A stretch of DNA of 64,000 bases from Cytobacillus oceanisediminis (GTDB lineage Bacteria > Bacillota > Bacilli > Bacillales > Cytobacillaceae), in assembly GCF_022811925.1 (NCBI RefSeq), contig NZ_CP065511.1, positions 1,667,501 through 1,731,500 on the forward strand, read 5' to 3'. The translations under genes and the position numbers were made by a program. The notes below the pieces were generated by a model. That model saw only the letters and a list, made by a program, of their open reading frames with translations. It was not told where the DNA came from and made no database searches. Below are positions 36,969-45,093 of this stretch, piece by piece; within the stretch, counting starts at the first letter, position 1, and the number at the start of each line of letters is the position of its first letter.

Positions 36969-37325
36969 ATGCTGCCTATGTTTTTCTGGGCTTTTGTAAT
37001 TGGTGGCCTATTTTGCGTATTTGGCCAAATAATGTTTGATGTTTTTAAGCTAACACCTGGCCATACATTAAGTCTTTTGGTTGTAATAGGAGCTGTTCTT
37101 GATGGCGTTGGACTCTATGAACCGCTTGCAGACTTTGCGGGAGCCGGAGCGACAATCCCTATAACAAGCTTTGGCAATTCCCTCGTCCATGGAGCCCTTC
37201 AGGAAGCTGATCAGCATGGGCTTGTCGGTGTATTGACCGGAATGTTTGAAGTAACCAGCTCCGGTATTTCAGCAGCGATAATCTTCGGCTTTATCGGTGC
37301 ACTTATTTTCAAGCCAAAGGGATAA
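36969..37325 (+). CDS. spoVAEb: Stage V sporulation protein AEb
   Basis: 118 aa, about four TM helices. FFWAFVIGGLFCVFGQIMFD, VVIGAVLDGVGLYEPLADFAGAGATIPITSFGN (seen as consecutive motifs at residues 40–72) and LVHGALQEADQHGLVGVL resemble SpoVAC, to which it is distantly related. AAAGGAGG lies 7 nt before the ATG. It closes a three-gene set AC-AD-AEb; the AA, AB, AEa and AF partners of the standard seven-gene operon are not here and are expected elsewhere in the genome. Confidence 0.92.
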   Translation: MLPMFFWAFVIGGLFCVFGQIMFDVFKLTPGHTLSLLVVIGAVLDGVGLYEPLADFAGAGATIPITSFGNSLVHGALQEADQHGLVGVLTGMFEVTSSGISAAIIFGFIGALIFKPKG

Positions 37326-37438
37326 GTGGCATTAGATATAATGAAAAGATTCACAAGAATGATCTTCAGTTATTTAAAAACAAGCCCCTTATTACAATTT
37401 GACTGAATAAACCAAGCCTGCCTTGGGAGCTTGCCCAT

Positions 37439-37466
37439 ACACCCTGTTTAGATTTTACATATGTTG
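37439..37466 (+). promoter_or_regulatory. Possible sigma-K promoter of the YjcZ-type gene
   Basis: AC (37439–37440), 17 bp, CATATGTTG (37458–37466): one mismatch to CATANNNTA. The distance to the start codon (30 bp) is reasonable. Confidence 0.35.
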
Positions 37467-37495
37467 TATTGAGAAATCTAAGTGAGGTGAAAGGC

Positions 37496-37609
37496 ATGGG
37501 CTATGGCTATGGAGGCTGCGGATATGGCGGGGGCTATGGAAATACGTTTGTTCTAATCGTTGTCCTATTCATTTTACTCATTATCGTCGGAGCAAGTTTC
37601 TACAATTAG
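37496..37609 (+). CDS. yjcZ: YjcZ-family small sporulation protein
   Basis: 37 aa. A Gly/Tyr-rich head ([16 protein letters not shown], one Cys) is followed by a single TM helix ([18 protein letters not shown]) and a two-residue end. This is the signature of the YjcZ/SscA-type small spore proteins. GAGGTG lies about 9 nt before the ATG. A terminator directly after it and a sigma-K-like promoter before it suggest a one-gene transcript. Confidence 0.85.
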   Translation: MGYGYGGCGYGGGYGNTFVLIVVLFILLIIVGASFYN

Positions 37610-37615
37610 ATTCAC

Positions 37616-37660
37616 AAAGGCTGACTCAGAACCAGCAGCAGGTTTTGTGTTGGCTTTTTT
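37616..37660 (+). terminator. Terminator after the YjcZ-type gene
   Basis: Stem GGCTGAC / GTTGGCT with an inner AACC / GGTT, partly G-U paired, followed by TTTTTT. Confidence 0.65.
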
Positions 37661-37693
37661 GCATATAAGGTACATAAATTATTAATACATTTC

Positions 37694-37720
37694 ACGTTTT
37701 CCGCCCACCTTCATAAGATA
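37694..37720 (+). promoter_or_regulatory. Sigma-K promoter of spoVIF
   Basis: AC (37694–37695), exactly 16 bp, CATAAGATA (37712–37720): a full match to AC-N16-CATANNNTA. B. subtilis spoVIF is a sigma-K gene. Confidence 0.65.
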
Positions 37721-37745
37721 TAAAGGAGTAAATGAAGGAGCGTGA

Positions 37746-38009
37746 TTGAGCAGGATGGATAACAACTTTTTTAAAAACCTTGAAAAGAAAACAGGCGTAA
37801 ATATGAAGGATGTATTTGAACTGGCCGGCTCTTTGCAGAATGCAAATTTTAAAGATGAAAAAACAGTACGAAATGTAATCAAGAGGGTTTCGCAAATTGC
37901 AAATAAACCCGTTTCCAAGGATACGGAAGACAAGATTGTGAAATCGATCGTTGCTGATGGAAAGCAGCTTGACTTTAATACAATTTCCCAGATGATGAAT
38001 AAAAAATAA
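37746..38009 (+). CDS. spoVIF: Stage VI sporulation protein F
   Basis: 87 aa from TTG 37746 (AAGGAG 5 nt upstream), or 84 aa from ATG 37755. The sequence NFFKNLEKKTGVNMKDVFEL, then SLQNANFKDEKTVRNVIKRV and FNTISQMMNKK agrees with B. subtilis SpoVIF, a mother-cell protein needed for proper coat assembly and for GerE function. No TM or signal. It stands before yjcD as in B. subtilis, with its own sigma-K promoter. Confidence 0.93.
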   Translation: MSRMDNNFFKNLEKKTGVNMKDVFELAGSLQNANFKDEKTVRNVIKRVSQIANKPVSKDTEDKIVKSIVADGKQLDFNTISQMMNKK

Positions 38010-38046
38010 CAGAAGGACCTGGCCGGGGTGCAGCCAGGTCTTCTTT
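38010..38046. terminator. Bidirectional terminator between spoVIF and yjcD
   Basis: AGAAGGACCTGGC / GCCAGGTCTTCT stem with a 9-nt loop, T-run on the plus side; lies between convergent genes and touches both stop codons. Confidence 0.88.
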
Positions 38047-40365
38047 TTATCTTCCGTCTTTGTTCCTGCTGCTTCTTGTGATGGGGGCAAGGAACCTTGA
38101 GGCATATGCCCTCCGTCCCCGCCTTTTTTCCGGCACAGAGATATATAAGTCCTTCCTGGCCCTTGTTACGGCAACGTACATCAGCCTTCGTTCTTCCTCC
38201 AATGGGGCAGACTCACCTGAACGGTAAGCTTCCAGAGCATGATCATGAGGAAGATTTCCTTCAACTGCACCGGCAACATATACCACATTATATTCAAGCC
38301 CTTTTGCACGGTGGATAGTGCTTAATGTAATAGCATTATCATTATTCCTGCTGAGGCGCTTGATTTCTTTGTTCATGGCTTTCATATGTTCAGTATGCTC
38401 CAGAAACTCTTGAAGAGAATGAAAGTTACGCGCAGCGACCTTTAAATCTTTTATATCATCAGAGCCTTTATCCATTTTATTGCCTTCATTGCCGCGTTTT
38501 TTTAAAAAGTCCTGGAAGCCAAGCTCTTTTTCAACAGTTTCAATTGCAGTGATGGGACTAAGACCTGAGATTGATCTGGTAACAGGGATCACTTTTTTTA
38601 ACTTGCTTTCCTGAAAAGCAAATCCTGTTTTTATAAACTTTAGGCACTCCAGCATTGAGCAATCCTGCAAGATGCTTTCTGCCTTAATATCCTGAAGGAC
38701 TGATTGTTTAACAAATAGAGACGGCAGCATATCTTTCAAAGCATTCTGGTCATCCTCATTTAACGATAACTTTAGAAAAGCAAGCATGCTTCGAACAATA
38801 AACCGATCATAAAATGATTCGGCATCCTGATCCAATTTAAACGGAAGACTGGAATTGGCCAGCCTTTCAAAAATGGCCCTGCTCCCAGTATGGGTGCGGA
38901 ATAATACTGCAAAATCCCGCGGCTCGTATCCTTCTTCAATTTTCTCCTGAATATCAGTCATGATCATCGTAGCTTCTTCTTCCTCATCATAAGGAAAAAA
39001 GAGGAAAGGGTGCTGTCCGCCAGAAAATTGGGCATTCATGCTTTTGGCGCGTCTATGTTTATTTAAAGATATGATTTGGTTTGCAGCTGATACGATCTCG
39101 TGAGCAGAGCGGTAATTCTGATTCAATGTTATAACCTTAGCACCAGGGAAATCTTTCTCGAAATCTAAAAGATATTGGGGATCGCTTCCTCTGAAAGCAT
39201 AAATAGATTGATCATCGTCACCCACTGCACAGACATTTTTTGTTTTATCGGACAGCATTTTCATAAGCTCATATTGAACATTATTAATATCCTGGAACTC
39301 ATCGATCAGGAAATAATGAAAGCGATTCTGATATTGTTCAAGAATTTCAGGCTTTTCATGAAAAAGAACATGGCAGCCTGTCAGCATATCATCAAAATCA
39401 AATAATTCTCTTCTTAATTTTGTTTGTTCATACCTTTGATAAAGAATCGCGGTCTGTTCCTCCCAATCATTCTTTGGATGAACCTTCCCAGGTATGATAA
39501 GAGAATTTTTCCAATAGCTAATTTGCTGGAGGGCAAGGTCAAAGGCAAATTCCTTTTCATCGAGCTTTAAGTTTTTGCTGGATTCCTTAATGATCTGTTC
39601 CCGCTGCCATTCTTTATTCAGTAGCTTGCCGGAAGACCATTTATCCGGATTGTGGAAGGAGAGAATCCTGTAAAACAAGCTGTGAAAAGTGCCGGAAACG
39701 ATTTGCCTGACTTTTCGTGAATCCATTCCTGGATATTGGGCAAGGCGCTCTTTCATTTCAGCCGCAGCCTTAGCTGTAAATGTAACGAGCATTATTGATG
39801 TAGGATCGATATCTTTTTCGCGCAGCATAAAAGCAGTCCTGGTTGTTAAAACTCGGGTCTTACCGCTCCCTGCACCTGCAAGAACGAGCAGAGGCCCATC
39901 AATATGTGATACAGCAGATGCCTGCTGTTCATCCAAAAAGACTCCTGCTTGTGAAAGGGACTTTAGGTATTCATCAGGGAAACTTGGATTGTGAGTGCTT
40001 TCTTGGATATAAGGGGGGATATTTTTTGCCGGCTGAGCTTTTTTAAAGGCTGATTCTATTTCTTTTACAGCAGCAGAAGCAATTGGCCTTGAAACAGGAA
40101 TTTTAAAGCCGTTTCTTTCTATATATTCTTCAGTCTCAATCTTGGCCGATTCTTGTTTGATCATTTTATCCTTGCACATTCTGCTGCTTTGCTGAATATG
40201 ATAAAAATGAGGCTCATCCATAATTCCTAAATACAAACGGACTGAAGCTCCGCAATCAGGGCAAAACAGCTTTCCTTTTTTGCCTTCTTCATAAATATGC
40301 TGAAAACTTTCTCGATTCAATTGTTCCAGATTCACTGTATTATTATGTAAAATTGCTGTCTTCAT
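38047..40365 (-). CDS. yjcD: UvrD/Rep-family DNA helicase YjcD
   Basis: About 772 aa from ATG 40365 (MKTAILHNNTVNL), matching YjcD. An N-terminal domain (residues about 1–110) has FCPDCGASVRLYLGIMDEPH and a following FYH, a zinc-finger-like motif much like that of CoiA. The superfamily 1 helicase core follows: Walker A GAGSGKTRVLTTR near 170, LLVTFTAKAAAEM-type motif Ia, Walker B FLIDEFQDINN near 365, QSIYAFRGSDP, YRSAHEIV, STIHRAKGLEYNVVYV and MYVAVTRARKDLYIS. It should unwind DNA 3' to 5'. Its role in Bacillus is not settled. Confidence 0.92.
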   Translation of the reverse strand: MKTAILHNNTVNLEQLNRESFQHIYEEGKKGKLFCPDCGASVRLYLGIMDEPHFYHIQQSSRMCKDKMIKQESAKIETEEYIERNGFKIPVSRPIASAAVKEIESAFKKAQPAKNIPPYIQESTHNPSFPDEYLKSLSQAGVFLDEQQASAVSHIDGPLLVLAGAGSGKTRVLTTRTAFMLREKDIDPTSIMLVTFTAKAAAEMKERLAQYPGMDSRKVRQIVSGTFHSLFYRILSFHNPDKWSSGKLLNKEWQREQIIKESSKNLKLDEKEFAFDLALQQISYWKNSLIIPGKVHPKNDWEEQTAILYQRYEQTKLRRELFDFDDMLTGCHVLFHEKPEILEQYQNRFHYFLIDEFQDINNVQYELMKMLSDKTKNVCAVGDDDQSIYAFRGSDPQYLLDFEKDFPGAKVITLNQNYRSAHEIVSAANQIISLNKHRRAKSMNAQFSGGQHPFLFFPYDEEEEATMIMTDIQEKIEEGYEPRDFAVLFRTHTGSRAIFERLANSSLPFKLDQDAESFYDRFIVRSMLAFLKLSLNEDDQNALKDMLPSLFVKQSVLQDIKAESILQDCSMLECLKFIKTGFAFQESKLKKVIPVTRSISGLSPITAIETVEKELGFQDFLKKRGNEGNKMDKGSDDIKDLKVAARNFHSLQEFLEHTEHMKAMNKEIKRLSRNNDNAITLSTIHRAKGLEYNVVYVAGAVEGNLPHDHALEAYRSGESAPLEEERRLMYVAVTRARKDLYISVPEKRRGRRAYASRFLAPITRSSRNKDGR

Positions 40366-40569
40366 AAAAAATACCCCATTTTTATAAATTGCCGAGTTTA
40401 AGTGATTAATCATCTTCTAACAACAAGACAAATTTTATCATAACAAACCGGTAAAGGATTCTAAAGTGCTTTTCTGTTTAAAATTTAATGTAAACGGGTA
40501 CATAAAAGTAAATATTGTTTCGTATTCCTTTAATAATCAGATACATAGAGAATGGAGAGGGGAGCATTC

Positions 40570-40854
40570 ATGGGCTACATTTTACCTGTAACTTCATATC
40601 AATATAATCAGTATGCAGAAAGAGAGATTGGCACAAAATATGATCCATTTCGTTTCGTGCCAGTTGCCAAAATATCGGCACAAACCAATTCAAAAGATTT
40701 CCGTCATGAGCTTCCTCTTGATATTCAAAGAATGTTAACCAAATCAAATCCTCAGCAGCGGGCAGACATCCAAACACGCAGCACTAGAAAAAAAGCAGAT
40801 GAAACATACGGCGAGCTGACGGGTAAAGGGCGCTATATTAGTGAATGCATATAA
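40570..40854 (+). CDS. Conserved hypothetical protein, yjcD neighbour
   Basis: About 94 aa from ATG 40570 (MGYILPVTSYQYNQYAERE), with GGAGAGGGG 7–8 nt upstream. Soluble, basic, with no TM or signal peptide, ending LTGKGRYISECI. Similar small proteins beginning MGYILPV occur in Bacillus, but I know no function. Its stop codon is directly followed by a copy of the dispersed repeat. Confidence 0.75.
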   Translation: MGYILPVTSYQYNQYAEREIGTKYDPFRFVPVAKISAQTNSKDFRHELPLDIQRMLTKSNPQQRADIQTRSTRKKADETYGELTGKGRYISECI

Positions 40855-41033
40855 GAAAAGCGGAAGCGCCTTCGGAACAAGCAAAAAGCGCTTGTTCCTG
40901 AGAAGCGCATCCAAGGAAGCTTTCCCTTGGTGCTCACCCCGACACCTCGAGGGGGTAGGTGCTCCTCCTAAAAGCTACCGCTTTTAGTCGTGCGATGATT
41001 AAGCTGCCGAAGCGTTCCTGGTGGAGCTAGATA
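40855..41033 (+). repeat. Dispersed palindromic repeat, copy 5 (long form)
   Basis: Starts GAAAAGCGGAAGCGCC immediately after a stop codon. It contains hairpins (CCAAGGAAGCTTTCCCTTGG), CACCTCGAGGGGGTAGG and then the block AAAAGCTACCGCTTTTAGTC and GTGCGATG shared with copy 2, and ends GTGGAGCTAGATA. Block order differs from copy 2. Confidence 0.85.
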
Positions 41034-41057
41034 AGTATCTAAACCCATAAAATAAAG

Positions 41058-41104
41058 AAGGAGAGGCTCAGTACGTTTGCACGTGCAAAGCCTCTCCTTT
41101 TTTC
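41058..41104. terminator. Hairpin terminator downstream of the DUF421 gene
   Basis: AAGGAGAGGCT / AGCCTCTCCTT with a 20-nt loop that itself contains palindromic TTGCACGTGCAA. The T-run is on the plus side, and the DUF421 stop codon lies in the stem. Confidence 0.75.
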
Positions 41105-41742
41105 CACTCTGCGTATAAGACATCTTTGACATTATTTGCGCCGTTGTTTTTAATCTCATTAATAAGCTTTGTTTCGTCCCAATTGATGCTTTTGAGATTA
41201 TCCCAAATCACTTCTCCGTCTAAAATTAAAGTTACAGGCAGCTCGATCATATTTATAGGGAGATTCAAATCCTGTATAGTTGGTGTCGAGTAAAGCGGTT
41301 TTTTTAATGCACTGACCGTTCCATCTGTTTCAAGAATGGCATATTCGCATTCCCTGATTGAAAAAACGTCCTTTGAACGGAGGAGGTGCTGGAGCTGATT
41401 AATGTCGAGATGATTTTTCTTCAGTTCTTCATAGACGATTTTTCCTTTTTTTATAACAATAGAGGGCTCACCTTCAAGAAGTTTGCGTGCCCTTTTAAAT
41501 TTCTGGGTAAGGACTTCAGTTGCGTAGATGAGTATCCCCCATACTGCAACAGCAAAGAATATTTCTGGGATTCCAGTCTCCTGATCGTATAGGGCATTTC
41601 CCACCAGCTCGCCTAACACGATGGCAGAGATAAAATCAAAAGGAGTAATCTGTGTGATCTGTGTTTTGCCCAGGAGTTTTGCCATAATAAATAAGAAAAT
41701 ATATCCTATAACAAGTACACTTATGATATGTAAATATTCCAT
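41068..41742 (-). CDS. DUF421 membrane protein (YetF/YkjA type)
   Basis: 224 aa. The N-terminus holds three TM helices (residues about 5–22, 30–50, 60–80), including the family's GKTQITQITPFDFISAIVLG. A soluble DUF421 domain follows, with KRARKLLEGEPSIVIKKGKI, LRSKDVFSIRECEYAILETD and a long Asn/Lys-rich end. A similar gene is part of mobile second-type spoVA operons; here it is 3.7 kb away and on the other strand. Function unknown, membrane located. Confidence 0.88.
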   Translation of the reverse strand: MEYLHIISVLVIGYIFLFIMAKLLGKTQITQITPFDFISAIVLGELVGNALYDQETGIPEIFFAVAVWGILIYATEVLTQKFKRARKLLEGEPSIVIKKGKIVYEELKKNHLDINQLQHLLRSKDVFSIRECEYAILETDGTVSALKKPLYSTPTIQDLNLPINMIELPVTLILDGEVIWDNLKSINWDETKLINEIKNNGANNVKDVLYAEWKKGEALHVQTY

Positions 41743-41810
41743 TCAAACCACTCCTTAAATTGCTGTATCTGGAATAGTGTTTGCAGAAGACCCCAAAATT
41801 ATTGCATACA

Positions 41811-41841
41811 AAAAAGCTCCTGCCATCCCTGGCAGAAGCTT
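41811..41841 (-). terminator. Terminator of yjcG-yjcF
   Basis: Minus-strand AAGCTTCTGCCA / TGGCAGGAGCTT stem with a 4-nt loop and six T residues. Confidence 0.88.
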
Positions 41842-41846
41842 GTCCG

Positions 41847-42269
41847 CTATATCGTTTTTTTCATTGTACGGTGGGGAATCCCGGCATCCATGAATTCTTC
41901 CGAGATTACCTGATAGCCCAACTTTTCATAAAAAGGGATAGCCTGCGTCTGGGCATTTAATTTTAAGGCAGGCAAGCCTTGTTTCTTAGCATGCTCTTCA
42001 ATTTTATCCATTATTGCTTTTCCTGATCCGCTCTGGCGGTTCTCCTTCAGAACGCATATTCTTTCCACTTTGCCATTGCCGTCAACTGTGCGAAATCTTC
42101 CGGCACCTGCGGGAATGCCATTATTATATAGTACAAAATGGACTGCTTCGTCTTCGAACTGATCGATTTCCTCTTCTTCAGGAACATTTTGCTCGTTGAT
42201 AAAAACTTGTTTCCTTACTGAGAAGGCATCGTGCAATTCTTGTTCAGATGAGACAACTCTAACTTCCAC
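41847..42269 (-). CDS. yjcF: GNAT acetyltransferase YjcF
   Basis: 140 aa, the same length as B. subtilis YjcF. GNAT fold: EVRVVSSEQELHDAFSVRKQ, FVLYNNGIPAGAGRFR, then the acetyl-CoA motif VLKENRQSGSGKAIMDKIEE and ALKLNAQTQAIPFYEKLGYQ. The ElaA/YjcF subfamily is cytosolic; the substrate is not known. It lies 6 bp after yjcG on the same strand. Confidence 0.92.
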   Translation of the reverse strand: MEVRVVSSEQELHDAFSVRKQVFINEQNVPEEEEIDQFEDEAVHFVLYNNGIPAGAGRFRTVDGNGKVERICVLKENRQSGSGKAIMDKIEEHAKKQGLPALKLNAQTQAIPFYEKLGYQVISEEFMDAGIPHRTMKKTI

Positions 42270-42275
42270 TTTTCA

Positions 42276-42794
42276 CTATTCCTTTCCTAGCCTGAATGTT
42301 TCATAAACGGTCCATGAGCCGTTTTCCAGCTGATATAGAAGATGAAAACGATCAACAACCTCTTCATGATTCACAGGCTGCATTCTTAAGCTCCCATATA
42401 CATCTGAATGTTCATCATTGGAGAGTTTTTGTCCGATGGTAATATGGGGGACAAAATTATATTCAGGTGTTTCGCCAGTAATATGATCATTCAGTTCAAT
42501 ATGTAACTCTTCGAGCTGGGCTGAAGGCTCAATTTTGAAATAAATGACATTGTTGACAGGCTGGAAAGAGCTTATTTTTGTAGCGTTTATTTGAAACGGC
42601 TCGTGTTTCTCAGCTATTCCATGAAGTGTTTCCGTCAGCTTTTTTATTTCTTCTTCAGATGCTTCAAAGCGCGATCTTAAAGTTACATGAGGAGGAATTA
42701 AAGCATAATGCGGATCATACCGCTTTCTAAAAGAATTGGCCAAATCCTGCAATTTTTTTGACGGGAAAATAACTATGCCGTAATTAGTGCTCAT
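42276..42794 (-). CDS. yjcG: 2H phosphoesterase / RNA ligase-like protein YjcG
   Basis: About 172 aa from ATG 42794 ([14 protein letters not shown]), with GGAGG 7–8 nt upstream; an upstream in-frame start lacks one. Two H-x-T/S-h motifs, [10 protein letters not shown] (near 43) and [10 protein letters not shown] (near 125), form the active site of the 2H (LigT-like) phosphoesterase family, which acts on 2'-5' or cyclic phosphodiester bonds. Structures exist for the B. subtilis protein, but the natural substrate is unknown. Operon with yjcF. Confidence 0.92.
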   Translation of the reverse strand: MSTNYGIVIFPSKKLQDLANSFRKRYDPHYALIPPHVTLRSRFEASEEEIKKLTETLHGIAEKHEPFQINATKISSFQPVNNVIYFKIEPSAQLEELHIELNDHITGETPEYNFVPHITIGQKLSNDEHSDVYGSLRMQPVNHEEVVDRFHLLYQLENGSWTVYETFRLGKE

Positions 42795-42985
42795 ACAACA
42801 ACCTCCATGTTTATTAATATTTTTTATAACTGGCAGGCTAAACGAGATGAAAAACACTTGGTTGGTCTATTATAGCAAATTTTCTAAATTCATTATATAA
42901 TTATACCTTTTTTCGTAATAAAAAACAGTGTGTCGAGGTAATCTTTTTATCGCGAAAGAATAGTTCCTTTTACACAATTTCAAAC

Positions 42986-43711
42986 TTAAAACATAGACTT
43001 TAGGGCCCTTTTTAAATCAGGCTGCCAGTATGTCCATGTATGATCCCCATCAAATTCATCATAGAAGTATGGAAATTGTTTTTGCTTAAACAAACTGGAT
43101 AGATCCCGGTTTGGAGTAAGAAAATCTTTCTCTGCACCCCCTGTGGTTTTCACAGATGTCTCGCCTTTCCCAATAACGTGATAAATATTAAGAAGGTGAG
43201 GCTGAGTAAATTCCTGCACTGCCTCTGCAACGGAGTGATCAACATAAGGAGATTGAAGAATTATCCTCCCAAAAGTATTAGGGTATTGCAGGGCTGCCAT
43301 TAATGAAACAGTTGCTGCAAGGGAATCTCCCATAAGGGCACGTCCCATTCCCATTTGATAAGTAGGGAATTCACGGTCAAGATATGGAACCAGCTCGTGT
43401 GCAAGAAAACGGATATAAGCATTATGCTGTTCACCGTCCGGATGATATTTCTTCCATCTGTCTTTGACGTTTTTATATGGGACACCAACAATAATGATAT
43501 TTTCGATTTCTTTTTCGTTTAATAATTCATCTGCGATGCGCCCGACTCTTCCCAGCTGGAAGTAATCTTTGCCATCCTGGGCTATAACAACAGTGTATTT
43601 ATATAAGGGTGAAAAGGAAGCGGGCAAATAAATGAGCAGCTCAACCTCTTCGCCAAGTTCCTTGCTTTCGATTACAATATCTTGTATTGATCCTCTGGGG
43701 TAATCCATCAT
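42986..43711 (-). CDS. yjcH: Esterase family protein YjcH (alpha/beta hydrolase)
   Basis: 241 aa, with the putative-esterase (esterase D / enterochelin-esterase-like) fold. The nucleophile elbow is GRALMGDSLAATVSLMAAL (Ser in G-D-S-L) near residue 120, and the likely catalytic His is in DGDHTWTYWQPDLKRAL near the end. No signal peptide, so cytosolic. GGAGG precedes the ATG by 7 nt. It ends the conserved yjb–yjc block in this window. Substrate unknown. Confidence 0.9.
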   Translation of the reverse strand: MMDYPRGSIQDIVIESKELGEEVELLIYLPASFSPLYKYTVVIAQDGKDYFQLGRVGRIADELLNEKEIENIIIVGVPYKNVKDRWKKYHPDGEQHNAYIRFLAHELVPYLDREFPTYQMGMGRALMGDSLAATVSLMAALQYPNTFGRIILQSPYVDHSVAEAVQEFTQPHLLNIYHVIGKGETSVKTTGGAEKDFLTPNRDLSSLFKQKQFPYFYDEFDGDHTWTYWQPDLKRALKSMF

Positions 43712-43904
43712 TTTTGTTCCTCCGTTTAGTTCTGTTATGTAAGAGTTTACATATAGATTTTATCATATATATATAGGAATTGCTTTTTACATGCATTCTC
43801 ATTCATGGGTCATGGTGCTTTATTTTAGATAAAATTTACATCGAGGGTGAATCAGCATGCAATAAGACAATTAACAGCAAATTTTAAAAGCAAGGAGGGA
43901 TCAT

Positions 43905-43940
43905 TTGACAATTCAGATAAGGTTTATGTTAGTATATAAT
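43905..43940 (+). promoter_or_regulatory. Probable promoter of the TRAP operon
   Basis: A perfect TTGACA at 43905–43910 is followed by TAGTAT (19-bp spacer) and overlapping TATAAT at 43935–43940. The spacing is not ideal, so the exact pairing is uncertain. Confidence 0.4.
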
Positions 43941-43974
43941 TGATAAAATCTAATCTTTAAAAGGGGGAAATAGG

Positions 43975-44967
43975 ATGAAAAAGAGAAGTATATTCCTAGC
44001 CACAGCTCTGCTGTTAGCGCTTTCTATGGTTCTTGCAGCCTGCGGCGGCGGAAAAGATGAAGGCGGCGGCGATGGAGAAGGCGGCGCAGACAAGCCTAAG
44101 TTCATGAGCATTGTGACTGGTGGAACAGGCGGTACATACTATCCGCTGGGCGGATCATTCGCTGAGATTATATCTGATGCTACAGGCATTGATACAAATG
44201 CTGAAGTTTCAGGTGCATCTGCAGAGAACATGAACACACTGAAAGATGGCAATGCTGAGATTGCTTTCTCTCAAACAGATATTGCTTCATATGCACAAGA
44301 AGGGAAATTAATGTTTGAAGGTGCAGCTGTGGATAATGTGAGTGCAGTCGGCACGCTATATCCGGAAACGATCCAGATCGTTACTACTGCAAAATCTGGC
44401 ATTAAATCTGTTGAAGACTTAAAAGGCAAAAAAGTTTCAATCGGAGCTCCTGGTTCAGGAACTGCTGCGAATGCAGAACAGATTCTTGAAGTGCACGGAA
44501 TCAAATTGGATGACATTCAAAAGCAGGATCTTTCTTTTGATGAGTCAACTGCCGGAATCCAGGATGGCAATATTGATGCAGCATTCGTTACAGCAGGAAC
44601 TCCTACAGGTGCTGTTGAAGGACTTTCTGCAACTGAAGATGTTGTGATCGTTCCGATTGAACAGGATAAAATCGATGCATTAATCGAAAAATATCCTTAC
44701 TATGTACAGGATGAAGTGCCATCTGGAACATATAAGCTTGCAGAAGCTGTACCAACAGTAGCGGTACAGGCAATGCTTGTTGTTTCAAATGACCTTTCAG
44801 AAGATGTAGTTTACGATGTTACGAAAGCAATCTTTGAGAACCTTGACAAAGTTACGCATGCCAAAGGAAAAATGATTAAGGCTGAAAATGCTGTCAAAGG
44901 TACTGGCATTGAACTGCACCCTGGTGCTAAAAAGTACTTTGACGAAAAAGGTTTTAAAGCTGAATAA
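43975..44967 (+). CDS. TRAP transporter solute-binding lipoprotein, TAXI family
   Basis: 330 aa. The signal peptide ends in LAAC (Cys23 lipidated) and a Gly/Glu/Asp-rich linker follows. The TAXI domain begins FMSIVTGGTGGTYYPLGGSF and includes FSQTDIASYAQEGKLMF, GKKVSIGAPGSGTAANAEQI and AAFVTAGTPTGAV. These receptors feed secondary TRAP permeases that use an ion gradient, and known TAXI ligands include glutamate and other carboxylates; the ligand here is unknown. AAAAGGGGG is the ribosome site. A DUF1850 gene and a fused permease follow. Confidence 0.93.
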   Translation: MKKRSIFLATALLLALSMVLAACGGGKDEGGGDGEGGADKPKFMSIVTGGTGGTYYPLGGSFAEIISDATGIDTNAEVSGASAENMNTLKDGNAEIAFSQTDIASYAQEGKLMFEGAAVDNVSAVGTLYPETIQIVTTAKSGIKSVEDLKGKKVSIGAPGSGTAANAEQILEVHGIKLDDIQKQDLSFDESTAGIQDGNIDAAFVTAGTPTGAVEGLSATEDVVIVPIEQDKIDALIEKYPYYVQDEVPSGTYKLAEAVPTVAVQAMLVVSNDLSEDVVYDVTKAIFENLDKVTHAKGKMIKAENAVKGTGIELHPGAKKYFDEKGFKAE

Positions 44968-45093
44968 TCTTTCAATAACAATCGAATGATGAAATTTGGC
45001 CGGCTGTAAAACCTAATAAGGTTATTGCGCCGGTCAATTAATTTTAAAATATCAATTGTAAAAGCTGACAACTTTTTTTTAGGTGGAGGTTCC

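Noticed and set aside
41068..41742. DUF421 gene as a member of the spoVA-type operon
   Set aside because: It lies on the opposite strand, separated by yjcZ, spoVIF, yjcD and a repeat, so it is not in the same transcript; mentioned only as context.
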